A DNA stretch of 64,000 bases from JBBBNV01 sp037137075. Its GTDB lineage: Bacteria; Bacillota; Bacilli; Paenibacillales; NBRC-103111. Under the pieces are notes generated by a model. It worked only from the letters and a program-made list of their open reading frames with translations. It did not search any database and was not told where the DNA came from. Below are positions 43,492 through 53,337 of this stretch, piece after piece. The stretch lies in the NCBI RefSeq assembly GCF_037137075.1, contig NZ_JBBBNV010000008.1:62001-126000 (forward strand). Direction: 5' to 3'. Positions within the stretch are counted from its first letter, which is position 1. Every line of letters starts with the position of its first letter. Made by a program: the position numbers and the translations under genes.

Positions 43492-44372
43492 GCTTCCACT
43501 TCCTTACTTTTAAAGAAGTTGACTTGGACCAGGGTAATAATGAGAATTAGCACGACAAACATCAGCGACTTGGCCGTCGCGTAGCCGAACCGGTTATTGA
43601 CGAACGCCTCGGTATAAATGTCCAGGGTTACACTGCGCGTGGCATTGCCCGGTCCGCCGAAGGTGAGGGTGTAAATAATATCGAATATTTTGAGCGAATT
43701 CGCCAGCGACAAAAATACCGCAATGGTGAACGAGGGCATAAGCAGCGGCAGCGTGATTTTGAAGAAGCGGGTAAGCCCGGTCGCGCCGTCAATTTCCGCA
43801 GCCTCCAGCACATCTCCCGGTACGGACTGCAGTCCGGTAATATAAATCATCATATAGAAGCCTACGGCCTGCCATACGCTGACGAAGAGCACGGAGGTGA
43901 AGGCCAGCTTCACATCCCCCAGCCAGCTCCATTCGAAGAAGCCCCAGCCGGTTAGAGTAAACAGCGCCTCAAAGCCTTTGGTGAAAATGAACTTCCAGAT
44001 GAAGCCGATAATGACGAGACTGACAATGTAGGGCACAAAAAAAGCCGCCCGTAAAATATTTGCGCTTTTAAGCGCCTTCGTTAGGACAACAGCGAGCACA
44101 ATCGCCGCCACGTTCGTTAAGATAACGTTGAATACCGTATATTGGAGCGTGAACAGCATCGTTTTCCAAAAGGCTGCGTCGGCCGTAAACAGCTCGGTGA
44201 AGTTTTTCAAGCCGATGAACTCGATGGTTTTGCCAATCCCGTTCCATTTGGTCAGCGAGTAGTACAAGCTCATTACAAAGGGGATTTCGGCCATCAGCAG
44301 AATCAGCACAAGCGCAGGGCCAACAAAGACGAGCATCTCCAGCTTGTTCTTAAATGCGCGGGTTTTCATCAT
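43488..44372 (-). CDS. Carbohydrate ABC transporter permease, MalF type
   Basis: A 294-residue permease with six helices. The EAA loop is DVLEAAEIDGATGLTRFFKITLPLL. LYYSLTKWNGIG near the first loop is typical of CUT1 permeases. I place the start at ATG 44372 (next codon also ATG), where FVGPALVLILL follows; AAAGGAG lies about 14 bases upstream, a long spacing, and an ATG at 44408 without a site cannot be excluded. It forms a heterodimer with the MalG-type partner. Confidence 0.92.
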   Translation of the reverse strand: MMKTRAFKNKLEMLVFVGPALVLILLMAEIPFVMSLYYSLTKWNGIGKTIEFIGLKNFTELFTADAAFWKTMLFTLQYTVFNVILTNVAAIVLAVVLTKALKSANILRAAFFVPYIVSLVIIGFIWKFIFTKGFEALFTLTGWGFFEWSWLGDVKLAFTSVLFVSVWQAVGFYMMIYITGLQSVPGDVLEAAEIDGATGLTRFFKITLPLLMPSFTIAVFLSLANSLKIFDIIYTLTFGGPGNATRSVTLDIYTEAFVNNRFGYATAKSLMFVVLILIITLVQVNFFKSKEVEA

Positions 44373-44426
44373 GTGCTTTGGTCCAGCTCCTTTCTTCGCG
44401 GGATACATGATTCATGAGGTTAAAAT

Positions 44427-44458
44427 TCAGCCAGACCGCACAGGGCGCATCTGGCTGA
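44427..44458 (-). promoter_or_regulatory. Hairpin between binding-protein and permease genes (likely attenuator)
   Basis: A 9-bp stem TCAGCCAGA/TCTGGCTGA (44427-44435 with 44450-44458), followed on the minus strand by ATTTTAA. The T run is imperfect. Its place after the binding-protein gene fits partial termination or 3' end protection, which would keep binding-protein mRNA in excess over permease mRNA. Confidence 0.6.
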
Positions 44459-44498
44459 GAACTGCTGCAATAGTGAATGTCGTTCAGGGCAGGCGGAC

Positions 44499-45776
44499 TT
44501 ATTTTTTAGCCTCGACGAGCTTTTTCCAGGTTGTATCCAATTCGCTCGCCGTCTGCTCCTTCGTAGAGGCACCGCCGATGTATTTCTGCAAAATTTGGCC
44601 GGATTGCTGCTCATAGCCGTCAGGCCAGTAGCCCTTCACCCACGGATAGGTAACGCCTTTTTCCAGGAAGGCGGACGTTTCTTTGGCAAGCTGTGCATCC
44701 GGGAACGGCGCTCCTTTAATCGTGGAGATTTGCTTCACCTGGGAGGGAATGAAGTTTTTGCCGTAATCGGAGGTAGTCAGCCAGCGGAAGAACTTCAGTA
44801 CTTCCTGCAGATTCTTGGAATCCTTGTTAATCCGGTAGGTGATGTTGGAATCCACCATTAAGCCGGCTTTGGAAGCATCCTCGCCAACCGGACCCGGCAG
44901 GAAGCCGATTTCCAGATTCGGATCGATTTTGCGGATGGACTCCTCCGCCCAGGTGCCTTGATGCATCATCGCGGCTTTGCCTTGTGCAAACAAAGCGATT
45001 TGGGAGTTGGCGTCCGTCTCCAGCGGCTTGGCATTGCCGTATTTCAGCGTCAGGTCAATCAGCGGGAACACGTTCATCGCTTCTTTAATATCGCTAACCT
45101 TTTTCGTTCCGCTATTCAGCTCGCCGAACAGCTTCGGATAGTCGCCGCCGACGGCAGCCATCTCTTGGGTAAAGGTTTGCTCCAGCACCCACCATTCCTT
45201 ATAGCCGTTGGCAAACGGCGTAACCCCTTTGGCTTGAAGCTTCTTGGCTGCATCCTCCAGCTGGGTGAACGTTTTGGGCAGCTCGGTAATTCCGGCGTCC
45301 GCAAACAGCTTTTTGTTATAAATGAAGGAGTGGGCCTGCAGGATGAGCGGGTAGCCGATGACTTTGCCGTTCAGGGTTACCCCGGTTTTGGCCGAATCTA
45401 CGATTTGGCTCATGAAATCCTCATGGGTCAAATCGTACGCGTAATCCTGGTACGTGACGTTATCGTTGTAAGCGCCCGTCATGAAGATGTCCGGGGTGTC
45501 GCCGGCATTGATTTTTGTCTTCAGCAGGGTAAAATAGTCGTCCTGGTGAATCGTCACGTTTACGGTGACGTTCGGATTTTGTTTATGGTATTCCTCGGCC
45601 AAATTATGCATAGCTTCCGACATTTCCGGGGAGTATTGCAAAATTTCCAGTGTTACCGGCTGCCCTTCGGCAGTGCCGTTCCCCGCATTATTGGTTCCCG
45701 AGCTGCTGCAGCCCGCGAGCACCAGACTGGCCGATAAGCACAAGGCTACCGCGGAACTCCACACACGTGTTTTCAT
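44499..45776 (-). CDS. Sugar ABC transporter substrate-binding lipoprotein
   Basis: A 425-residue family 1 extracellular binding protein. The signal peptide ends in the lipobox LAGC and the mature protein begins with a Ser/Gly/Asn linker. The LEILQYSPEMSEAMHNLAEEYHKQNPNV stretch and GKAAMMHQGTWAEESI near residue 270 are typical for CUT1 sugar binding. GGGAGG lies before ATG. Together with the two permeases and the YesM/YesN pair upstream it makes a complete oligosaccharide uptake and sensing unit. The ligand is unknown; the alpha-xylosidase nearby points to a xyloglucan-type oligosaccharide. Confidence 0.94.
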   Translation of the reverse strand: MKTRVWSSAVALCLSASLVLAGCSSSGTNNAGNGTAEGQPVTLEILQYSPEMSEAMHNLAEEYHKQNPNVTVNVTIHQDDYFTLLKTKINAGDTPDIFMTGAYNDNVTYQDYAYDLTHEDFMSQIVDSAKTGVTLNGKVIGYPLILQAHSFIYNKKLFADAGITELPKTFTQLEDAAKKLQAKGVTPFANGYKEWWVLEQTFTQEMAAVGGDYPKLFGELNSGTKKVSDIKEAMNVFPLIDLTLKYGNAKPLETDANSQIALFAQGKAAMMHQGTWAEESIRKIDPNLEIGFLPGPVGEDASKAGLMVDSNITYRINKDSKNLQEVLKFFRWLTTSDYGKNFIPSQVKQISTIKGAPFPDAQLAKETSAFLEKGVTYPWVKGYWPDGYEQQSGQILQKYIGGASTKEQTASELDTTWKKLVEAKK

Positions 45777-45797
45777 GAGTTGACCTCCCTATAGATT

Positions 45798-45812
45798 CGG
45801 ATACGCTTTCTA
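45798..45812 (-). promoter_or_regulatory. Candidate cre (CcpA) site upstream of the sugar-binding gene
   Basis: Minus-strand TAGAAAGCGTATCCG matches the cre consensus WTGNAANCGNWNNCW at 13 of 15 positions. It lies 22-36 bases before the ATG. Probably a roadblock-type catabolite repression site; unproven. Confidence 0.45.
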
Positions 45813-45913
45813 TCGCGTGTTCTGTCCTTATTAAACCAGTATTCGCACGGCTGCTCTACGTCAATAAGTGTCCGTTTACAGGTCAAAAAGTGATATCGGC
45901 CACAAGCCGCGGG

Positions 45914-47569
45914 TTACGGCCGTCCTTCTCTCAGGCGCATTTGCCGGTATTCGACCGGAGAAAGGCCGACGTGCTTCTTGAAGGCTTTGCGGAAGTAGCC
46001 GCTGTCCGGGTAGCCTACGCTTTCACCGACAGCCTGAATGCTCAGGACCGGATCGAGAAGCAGATCCTTCGCTTTATCCATGCGCACCTTCAGCGTATAT
46101 TCATAAATGCCATAGCCGAATTTTTGTTTAAACAACCGCAGCAGGTGCTCCCGGCTGACGAAATATTTCTCCGTAAACAGCGCCAGAGAAATATCCTCGT
46201 AATAATGCAGATCAATGTACTGCTTGATGGCCTCGGGCTGAATGCGCTCCGTAGGCTTGTAGGCGTCCAGCATTCGCGGCAGGAAGGTCTCAAAGCAATG
46301 AACCGCTTTGCGCCGGTAAGCGGCGAATGGCATATACCGCCCGTGCATCAGCTGGTCGTACTGCTCCAGAAACGAATTCTGCTCCGTCTCGTTGATGTGA
46401 AAATGCCGCAGCAGATGCTCCAGCAGCAGCCGCAGCTCGCTAGTGGTAGCCGTCAGCTGTGCGAGACTAAAGTAACCGCTGCGCTCCAGCTCGTCGAAAT
46501 ACGCCGCGATCAGCCCCGCCGCGGTAGGGGCTCCGCCCGTTTCCGCTGTGCGGGCAATCAGCTCCTTCTTCTCCAGAATCGCGCCGCGGGCGGGCTTGGC
46601 CTGCACCGTTTCCGGACCGATATAGACGCTGCGGCTGCGGGCGGAGGGAAGTATATTTTGATGAAGCAGGGTGTGCAGTGCGGCATGATACGCTTCGTTC
46701 AGCCGTTCCAGCGGGTAGGCGGACACGGTCAACGCTGCGACGGCGTCGGTGCCGAAGGTAAGCGACAGCTTGTGCAGCGCGGTCTCCAGCCGGTCAGCCA
46801 AGGCATACAGGGAAGGACCCGTCCGCTCCCAGTCCTCCGCCAGTGTCATGACAGCAATCAGCTCCTGTCCGTTCTTCTCGCTGCGGAAGCTGAATACCTG
46901 GCTGTTTTTTGTACGGCACAGCTCGTTGAGCGCATTGGTCAGAGCGAAATAAAGGGCATGAGCGTCTCCCGCGAACCGGATGCCGCAGACGTCATCGAAG
47001 TTCAGCACCTCAATGATGGCCGCGCGGAGCTGGCCTTGTCCGGAGCCGATTGCATACAGCTTGTCCAGCTCGCTGATTTGGTGGAAGCGCCCCGAGCTGT
47101 GAATCAGCGACGAGAACACCTTTTCCTTGATTAGCGGCGCGGAAATGTTGTGGAGAATGCTGCTGTTGATTTGCTCCTCCCGCCGTGCGGCTTCCTCCTG
47201 AAGCTGGCGCACGGCTTCCCCCAAGGCTTGATTCAGCTCCGTTCGTTTAATCGGCTTGAGCAAATAATCCAGTGCGCCGTAACGTAAGGCATGCTTGGCA
47301 TACTCGAATTCATCAAAGCCGCTGACGACGATGTACTTGGCTTCGGGCAGTACCTGCCGCGCCTGCTCAAGAAACTCGCCGCCGCTTAAGTAGGGCATCT
47401 TCATGTCCACAAAGACGATATCCGGCTTCAGCGCCTGAAGCTGTTCGAGACCGGCCCTGCCGTCCGCAGCCTCATGAATGCTGCGGACTTCAAGCTGATC
47501 CCAGAGAGCGAGCGCCCGAATGGCCTGGCGCGCAGGCTCTTCATCATCAATAATTAATGCGCTAAACAT
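45914..47569 (-). CDS. Response regulator with AraC-type output, YesN family
   Basis: A 551-residue regulator. The receiver domain (residues 1-120) has acidic residues in LIIDDEEPARQA, the phosphorylated Asp in IVFVDMKMPY and the Lys in LLKPIKR. A long middle region (about 130-430) is of the YesN linker type. The C-terminus has two helix-turn-helix units (ISLALFTEKYFVSREHLLRLFKQKFG and AVGESVGYPDSGYFRKAFKKHVG). The ATG overlaps the last codons of the kinase gene and GGGGGG lies just upstream, so the pair is coupled. It should activate the sugar ABC operon directly downstream. Confidence 0.94.
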   Translation of the reverse strand: MFSALIIDDEEPARQAIRALALWDQLEVRSIHEAADGRAGLEQLQALKPDIVFVDMKMPYLSGGEFLEQARQVLPEAKYIVVSGFDEFEYAKHALRYGALDYLLKPIKRTELNQALGEAVRQLQEEAARREEQINSSILHNISAPLIKEKVFSSLIHSSGRFHQISELDKLYAIGSGQGQLRAAIIEVLNFDDVCGIRFAGDAHALYFALTNALNELCRTKNSQVFSFRSEKNGQELIAVMTLAEDWERTGPSLYALADRLETALHKLSLTFGTDAVAALTVSAYPLERLNEAYHAALHTLLHQNILPSARSRSVYIGPETVQAKPARGAILEKKELIARTAETGGAPTAAGLIAAYFDELERSGYFSLAQLTATTSELRLLLEHLLRHFHINETEQNSFLEQYDQLMHGRYMPFAAYRRKAVHCFETFLPRMLDAYKPTERIQPEAIKQYIDLHYYEDISLALFTEKYFVSREHLLRLFKQKFGYGIYEYTLKVRMDKAKDLLLDPVLSIQAVGESVGYPDSGYFRKAFKKHVGLSPVEYRQMRLREGRP

Positions 47570-49370
47570 TAGGCCCCCCCAATCTCCGGTCGAAGGGAAG
47601 CTTGACCTGAACCTCCGTGCCTTGTCCCGGGGTGCTGGACATACGGAGCCGGGCATGGCTGCCGTACATCAGCTTCAAGCGGGCGCTTACATTGGTAAGC
47701 CCGATGTTTTCCCGCTGCGGGAGGTCTGCTCGTTCCAGCACGTCCGTCATCCATGCAAGGCGCTCGGGACTCATGCCGGGACCATTGTCGCGGACGCGCA
47801 GCACGATCAGCTCCTCCTGCCGCCAGCCTTCGATATGAATGCGAATCGGCTGCGACATTTGCTCCAGGCCGTGTTTAATGGCGTTTTCCGCGAGCACCTG
47901 AAGCAGCATTTTGGGCACAGGGGCGGTCATGATGTCGGGGGCCAGATCATATTCGACGTGCAGACGGGCGCCGAAGCGGGCCTTTTGCAGCATGAAATAA
48001 TTGGTTACATGGGCAACCTCATCGTTTATTTTCACCTGATCGCCCTCCTTTATGCAGTAGCGTAACGTGGAAGCCAGCGCTTCCACCATATCGTACATGT
48101 CATACAAGCCATGCTGAATGGCCTTGGTGGATAACGCCTGCAGGGCATTGTACAGAAAATGAGGATTAATCTGCGCTTCCAGCGCCTCGAGGCGCGCGTT
48201 TTTCTCGTTCAGCTCAATTTCGTACCGCTCTTTGATAAGCTCGTTGATGCGCAGCATCATTTGATTGAATTTGCGGGACAGATTGGCAATCTCATCGGTG
48301 CCGTCGATTTCCGTAATCACATTGAAATTGCCGTCTCCGAGCTGATAAATTCCTTGAGAGAACCGTTTTAACCGCCGGGTAATGACCCCCGAGACGAGAA
48401 TGACAATCACGATAAACAGCACAAACAGACCGCCGCCGAGCAGCAAATTAAAGCGGCGGGCTCTGGCCGCGTCCTCGTTGAGCACACTGGTCGGCGTGAG
48501 CGTAACGAGTCGCCACCGGCTGTGCAGGGATGTATTGCCAATGGCCATTAGATCGGTTCTTCCCTGACGCCAAGCCAAATGGGCGGAGCTTCCCGGCAAG
48601 GGCGATAGCCCGGCCAGCAGATTCGGAACAGATAGGCCGTTCCAAGGTCCGGATAAATAGTACGGCACGCCGCCTTCGTCGAAGAAGCCGGTATACCCGC
48701 CCTGCCGGCCCGATAAATCGCCGATAATCCGCTGCAGCTCATTCGTATTCAGTGTGATGGAGATAGCGGCAAGAGGTCTTTTGTCCGAGATGTTAATCAG
48801 AATGCGGTGGTAGGTCAAAAAATTGCGCCCGTTTGTGCCCGAGGAGGGCGGATCGGCGGCGAGGCCGGAGCGGATGCTGCGGAACTGCTTGTTGCCCAGC
48901 GCCTCCTGATACCAGGACTGGGCCGGTATGTGCTGCCCCGATTCCTGACGTAAATTAATCAGAGAGCGGGAGATGGTGAAGACCTGTCCGCTTGCGGGGG
49001 TGTAGAGGGACAGCTCTTCCACATCGTCACGGGAGTAGAACAGGTTGCGCAGCTGGTTTTGAATGTAAAATTGACTCAAATAATCGCCGGAGTACAGGGC
49101 ATTCATAAATTGCTCGTCCTTGCGCGGGGACAAGGAGAAATCGTCTAACTGGCTTAAATAATTGTCCAGATTCTGATTAACGAGCTTCAATATTTCTTCA
49201 TGCCCGGTAATGAAGTTGTGTTCAATGGTCTCGGTCGTCTGTTTATAGAATACGAAGGCCGGAATCAGGACGATAAACAGCACGACCCACGCGAACACAA
49301 AAATAAGCTGGTTGCGCAGCCGGCTTGTAATCCGCAGCTTGACCCGGCGAAGGGCTTGCATAATCCACAT
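47562..49370 (-). CDS. Sensor histidine kinase, YesM family
   Basis: A 602-residue membrane kinase. One helix near residues 25-45, an extracytoplasmic Cache-like domain to about 310, a second helix (LLLGGGLFVLFIVIVILV), then HAMP. The HisKA_7TM/His_kinase domain has the phospho-acceptor His in INPHFLYNALQAL, and the ATPase has AENAIKHGLEQ and DNGPGMSPE. It probably senses sugar-loaded binding protein outside the cell. Ribosome binding site is weak (GGGGTGTG). It overlaps the response regulator gene downstream. Confidence 0.94.
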   Translation of the reverse strand: MWIMQALRRVKLRITSRLRNQLIFVFAWVVLFIVLIPAFVFYKQTTETIEHNFITGHEEILKLVNQNLDNYLSQLDDFSLSPRKDEQFMNALYSGDYLSQFYIQNQLRNLFYSRDDVEELSLYTPASGQVFTISRSLINLRQESGQHIPAQSWYQEALGNKQFRSIRSGLAADPPSSGTNGRNFLTYHRILINISDKRPLAAISITLNTNELQRIIGDLSGRQGGYTGFFDEGGVPYYLSGPWNGLSVPNLLAGLSPLPGSSAHLAWRQGRTDLMAIGNTSLHSRWRLVTLTPTSVLNEDAARARRFNLLLGGGLFVLFIVIVILVSGVITRRLKRFSQGIYQLGDGNFNVITEIDGTDEIANLSRKFNQMMLRINELIKERYEIELNEKNARLEALEAQINPHFLYNALQALSTKAIQHGLYDMYDMVEALASTLRYCIKEGDQVKINDEVAHVTNYFMLQKARFGARLHVEYDLAPDIMTAPVPKMLLQVLAENAIKHGLEQMSQPIRIHIEGWRQEELIVLRVRDNGPGMSPERLAWMTDVLERADLPQRENIGLTNVSARLKLMYGSHARLRMSSTPGQGTEVQVKLPFDRRLGGPNV

Positions 49371-49652
49371 GGTTTATTTCACACCCCATCCTTCTGAGAT
49401 GATTACAACTATAAGCAAGAACGGCGGTTAAGCACAAGCAGTCCCCAGGATGGTTGCCCATCGTGGGGACTTGCCGGGAAGCTGCTTGCCAAATCATAGG
49501 GCGGATCATACGGGACGAAGGCTGCCTGCCGCTTCCCGCCGTACACCTGGCGCAGCGCTGCACCCGCGAGCAGGCGATCAACCCCGCGGGATGTGTTTCA
49601 TGGCGGCAGTAGGCGAACGCGGCGGCAGCGGGAGCTTCAGCAGGGCGTATAG

Positions 49653-51980
49653 TTACAGCTCCAGCTCTATATGAGCCGCAGCCAGACTGTCGGGCGTCAG
49701 CCGTGTACCGGCCTGCTCGGCTGATGCCGAACCGCCCTTCACCGCAGAGACAGGGGAGCTCACGCCGCGCAGCAGCACGCTCCAGCGTTTGCCTGCGCCC
49801 TCAGCGGAAATCGTCAGCTTGCGGCCGTTGCGGGCGGCTGTTACTTGCAGCTCCGGCGTTCCTTGCATGGAACGCACTGTGGCAGTGGCGGATTGTCCGT
49901 CCTCAAGAGCGAAGAGCTGCAGCTCCACGCCTTCCGCGAAATCATAATCCGGACGCCGGTTGTCCGCTCCTACTGCGATAAGGGAGTTCGGGCGGACATA
50001 CAGCGGGATGCTCATGTAGTCGACCTGCTCTTTCACCCAAGTACCGCCTTCGCGAGTCTGGCCGGTGAGGAAATGCGTCCAGGTGCCCCGGGGCAGGTAA
50101 TACGTGCCGATGCCTTCTTCATTGAACACCGGCGCGACAAGAAGATCTCCGCCAAGCATATATTGTCGATCCAAGTAATCGCAGTTCGGATCGTCTCCGA
50201 ACTCCAGCACCATCGCCCGCATGGCGGGAATTCCCTGCTCGGTGGCCTGGACAGCCGCGTCGAACAAATACGGCATCAGGCTGCATTTCAACTTGGTGAA
50301 GAAGCGGGTGACATCGACGGCTTCTTCATCATATACCCACGGCACCCGATACGATTTGCTGCCGTGCAGGCGGCTGTGGCTGGATAAGAGACCGAATGCC
50401 AGCCAGCGTTTGTACACATCGGCGGTAGCGGTGTTCTCGAAGCCGCCGATGTCATGGCTCCAGAAGCCGAAGCCGGATAAGCCCAAGGACAGCCCGCCGC
50501 GCAGGCTTTCGGCCATGGATTCATAGGTGGCGTAGCAATCGCCGCCCCAGTGGACCGGAAACTGCTGGCCGCCTACCGTAGCGGAGCGGGCGAATACGGC
50601 CGCTTCGTTTTTGCCGAGCTTTTCTTCCAGCACTTCAAACACCGCTTTGTTATATAAGAAGGTGTAATAGTTGTGCATTTTGAACGGATCGGAGCCGTCA
50701 TAATACACGACATCGGTCGGGATGCGCTCGCCGAAGTCGGTCTTGAAGCTGTCCACTCCCATATCCACCAAGCCGCGCAGCTTATCCTGAAACCATTGTA
50801 CAGCCGCAGGGTTGGTGAAATCGATAACCCCCATGCCCGGCTGCCACAAATCCCACTGCCATACATCGCCGTTCGGTTTTTTGATCAGGTAGCCGAGCTT
50901 CTTGCCTTCCGTGAACATGTGGGAGCGCTGAGCGATGTAGGGATTAATCCAGACGCAGATCTTAAGCCCCTTGTCCTTCAACCGCTGAAGCATTCCTGCA
51001 GGATCGGGGAACACGCGCTTATCCCATTCGAAGTCGCACCAATGGAACTCGCGCATCCAGAAGCAGTCGAAGTGAAACACATGCAGCGGTAAATCGCGCT
51101 CAGCCATGCCGTCGATGAAGCTGTTTACAGTCGTCTCGTCATAATTGGTCGTGAAGGAGGTCGTCAGCCACAGGCCGAAGGTCCAGGCGGGCGGCAGGGC
51201 AGGCTTGCCGGTCAGGGCCGTATACTTGTTTAATACCTCTTTCATTGTCGGTCCGTTCAGGATGTAATAGTCCAGCGATTCCCCTTCCACGCTGAACTGT
51301 GTCTTGGAAACCTTCTCCGATGCCACTTCGAAGGAAACCTGCTCGGGATGATTCACGAAGACACCGTAGCCTTTGTTCGTTACATAGAACGGAATGTTCT
51401 TGTAGGCCTGCTCGGTGCTTGTGCCGCCGTCTTTATTCCAGGTATCCACGACCTGGCCGTTTTTTACAAACGGGGTGAACCGTTCGCCGAGGCCATACAC
51501 ATACTCGCCGACGCCCAGATCCAGCTCTTCGCGCATATAGGCGGTTCCCGTATCCGACTTTACGTAGCCCATGCCTTTGAAGCCGCTGCCCGTAATGCGC
51601 CGGCCGTCGCGAAGGAAATCTACAGCCCAAGGGCTTCCCTTGCGAATACGGACCGTCAGCCCGCCGCTTGCAAGCGCTACGCTCTCTTCCGCTTCGCTGA
51701 TCTGCACCGGATGCGCTTGAGACTCTTCCAGCTCGAATGCCGGGCCATGGTCTTCCACACCTTGATGGTGGAACAGCTGCACCCGGATAACATCCGGCAT
51801 CGGGGAGGAGAATCTGACGGTGAGCAGCATCGTATCCAGCATGCCGGAGCGGTCTGCAATTGGCCGTGGGGAAGCGTATACTGTCACAGAGCGGCTATCC
51901 ATTTCAAAATCATGTGCTTGAACAGGCGCGAGCACCTGCAGGCCTTGGCGGATAAGCCAGTTGCCGTCGCTAATTTTCAT
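49653..51980 (-). CDS. yicI: Alpha-xylosidase, glycoside hydrolase family 31
   Basis: A 775-residue retaining enzyme that removes alpha-1,6-linked xylose from xyloglucan oligosaccharides such as isoprimeverose. The N-terminal beta-sandwich is followed by the (beta/alpha)8 barrel: the nucleophile Asp in SFKTDFGERIPTDVVYYDG, the acid/base Asp in VHWGGDCYATYESM, and the family block FHFDCFWMREFHWCDFEWD. FKTDFGE and the length match YicI rather than alpha-glucosidases. No signal peptide, so it acts in the cytoplasm. The second ATG is chosen because AAAGGT lies 9 bases upstream. It is divergent from an AraC regulator. Confidence 0.94.
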   Translation of the reverse strand: MKISDGNWLIRQGLQVLAPVQAHDFEMDSRSVTVYASPRPIADRSGMLDTMLLTVRFSSPMPDVIRVQLFHHQGVEDHGPAFELEESQAHPVQISEAEESVALASGGLTVRIRKGSPWAVDFLRDGRRITGSGFKGMGYVKSDTGTAYMREELDLGVGEYVYGLGERFTPFVKNGQVVDTWNKDGGTSTEQAYKNIPFYVTNKGYGVFVNHPEQVSFEVASEKVSKTQFSVEGESLDYYILNGPTMKEVLNKYTALTGKPALPPAWTFGLWLTTSFTTNYDETTVNSFIDGMAERDLPLHVFHFDCFWMREFHWCDFEWDKRVFPDPAGMLQRLKDKGLKICVWINPYIAQRSHMFTEGKKLGYLIKKPNGDVWQWDLWQPGMGVIDFTNPAAVQWFQDKLRGLVDMGVDSFKTDFGERIPTDVVYYDGSDPFKMHNYYTFLYNKAVFEVLEEKLGKNEAAVFARSATVGGQQFPVHWGGDCYATYESMAESLRGGLSLGLSGFGFWSHDIGGFENTATADVYKRWLAFGLLSSHSRLHGSKSYRVPWVYDEEAVDVTRFFTKLKCSLMPYLFDAAVQATEQGIPAMRAMVLEFGDDPNCDYLDRQYMLGGDLLVAPVFNEEGIGTYYLPRGTWTHFLTGQTREGGTWVKEQVDYMSIPLYVRPNSLIAVGADNRRPDYDFAEGVELQLFALEDGQSATATVRSMQGTPELQVTAARNGRKLTISAEGAGKRWSVLLRGVSSPVSAVKGGSASAEQAGTRLTPDSLAAAHIELEL

Positions 51981-52132
51981 GGCGATCATACCTTTCTGAA
52001 GTAGGAATAGAAACGAAAATACTTGTTATTAATGCCATTATACTGATATAATTTGGCCTAATTCTTGCAAAATCATGACCGTTTGTAACACAATTTTGAT
52101 AATTCTTGTTGGCAGAGGGGAGGGGAAGGGCC

Positions 52133-53053
52133 GTGGATCAATTCGAGCGGCAGCGGCTTCGCGAGCAGCGGCGGCACGGGGACGCCATGTTTCCGCTGCA
52201 CGTGTACCGCATGGAGCAGGCTCCCGGGGAGACGGTGGTTGACTGTCACTGGCATGAGGAGGCGGAGTTTCTAATCGTGACACGGGGCGGTGCGCTGTTT
52301 CAAATAGATACCTCGTATGTGGAAGTTACGGCTGGCGAAGCCGTGTTTGTTCACGGCGGGGAGGTTCATGCTGGCCATGCGCTGGGCACGGAGGGCTGCG
52401 ATTTCTGGGCGATCGTGTTCGATTGGAATTTGATTGGCGGCGGAATGCTGGATGCGGTGCAGCGGAGATTCATCGCCCCGCTGGCCGAGCATCGGCTCAC
52501 CCTTCCCCGGCATTGGAAAGGCGAAGGGGACTGGGAAAGAGCTGTGCTGGACTGCCTGCATCAAATCGTCGGGGCTTTTCAAGGTCGGCGCGAAGGCTTC
52601 GAGCTGCTTGTCAAAGCACAGCTGCTGCTTATTCTGCACGAGGTCGCGGCTGCAGAGAAATGGAGCGCGCGCCGTCCGGTCAGCCCGCAGGATGCGGCGA
52701 AGGTAGAGCGCCTGAAGGCCGTGCTGACCCGGGTGCAGACAGACTACCGCGGGCGTATCCGCACCCGCGATTTGGCGGACGCGGCCCATATGAGCGAGGG
52801 GCAGTTTTGCCGCTTTTTCAAATCGATGACCCGTAAAACGCCTGTGGAGTACATGAATGCCTACCGGGTAAATCAGGCGGCGCTGCTCCTGCGGCAGAAC
52901 GATTGGAAGGTGTCCGATGTGGCGCTGGAGGTCGGCTTCGATAACTTCAGCTATTTCATTAAGGTATTCCGTTCCCAATACGGCTGCACACCTTCCGAGT
53001 ACCGGCGGGGCATCAGCCGGGAGGCGGCGGGCGGTACCGCGGGGGAGTTATAG
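52133..53053 (+). CDS. AraC family transcriptional regulator
   Basis: A 306-residue regulator with an N-terminal cupin (EAEFLIVTRGGALFQIDTSY, AGEAVFVHGGEVHAGH) for ligand binding, and a C-terminal pair of helix-turn-helix units (IRTRDLADAAHMSEGQFCRFFK and VSDVALEVGFDNFSYFIKVFR). The GTG start follows GAGGGGAGGGG by about 7 bases; a TTG nine codons upstream overlaps that site. It is divergent from yicI across 150 bases and probably controls yicI and perhaps the GH4 gene downstream in response to a sugar. Confidence 0.9.
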   Translation: MDQFERQRLREQRRHGDAMFPLHVYRMEQAPGETVVDCHWHEEAEFLIVTRGGALFQIDTSYVEVTAGEAVFVHGGEVHAGHALGTEGCDFWAIVFDWNLIGGGMLDAVQRRFIAPLAEHRLTLPRHWKGEGDWERAVLDCLHQIVGAFQGRREGFELLVKAQLLLILHEVAAAEKWSARRPVSPQDAAKVERLKAVLTRVQTDYRGRIRTRDLADAAHMSEGQFCRFFKSMTRKTPVEYMNAYRVNQAALLLRQNDWKVSDVALEVGFDNFSYFIKVFRSQYGCTPSEYRRGISREAAGGTAGEL

Positions 53054-53181
53054 GCTTTTTGCTTAAAGAAGCCGGAAAGAACCATCGCCTGGGGACAGGC
53101 CGAGGCAGCCCGGCAAGCGGTGATGAGCACCCGTCTTTGGGCAGGCGCTCTGACGGCAGAAGGGGAAGCAGCGTCCGTTAA

Positions 53182-53196
53182 TTGTTAGCGCTTTCT
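53182..53196 (+). promoter_or_regulatory. Candidate cre (CcpA) site upstream of the GH4 gene
   Basis: TTGTTAGCGCTTTCT matches the cre consensus at 14 of 15 positions. It lies about 140 bases upstream of the GH4 start. A TACAAT box at about 53258 could be the promoter -10. Confidence 0.5.
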
Positions 53197-53337
53197 TTTT
53201 TGTCCGATTTCGCCTATCTAAATGGCATGAATCGCCCGTTACTTTCCTGATGTCAGCCTCTACAATGAAATTATTACACCTTAGCATGATTGTTTTGCAC
53301 CCTGGTGCAGCAGAGAAACCGGCGGGAGGGAATACCA

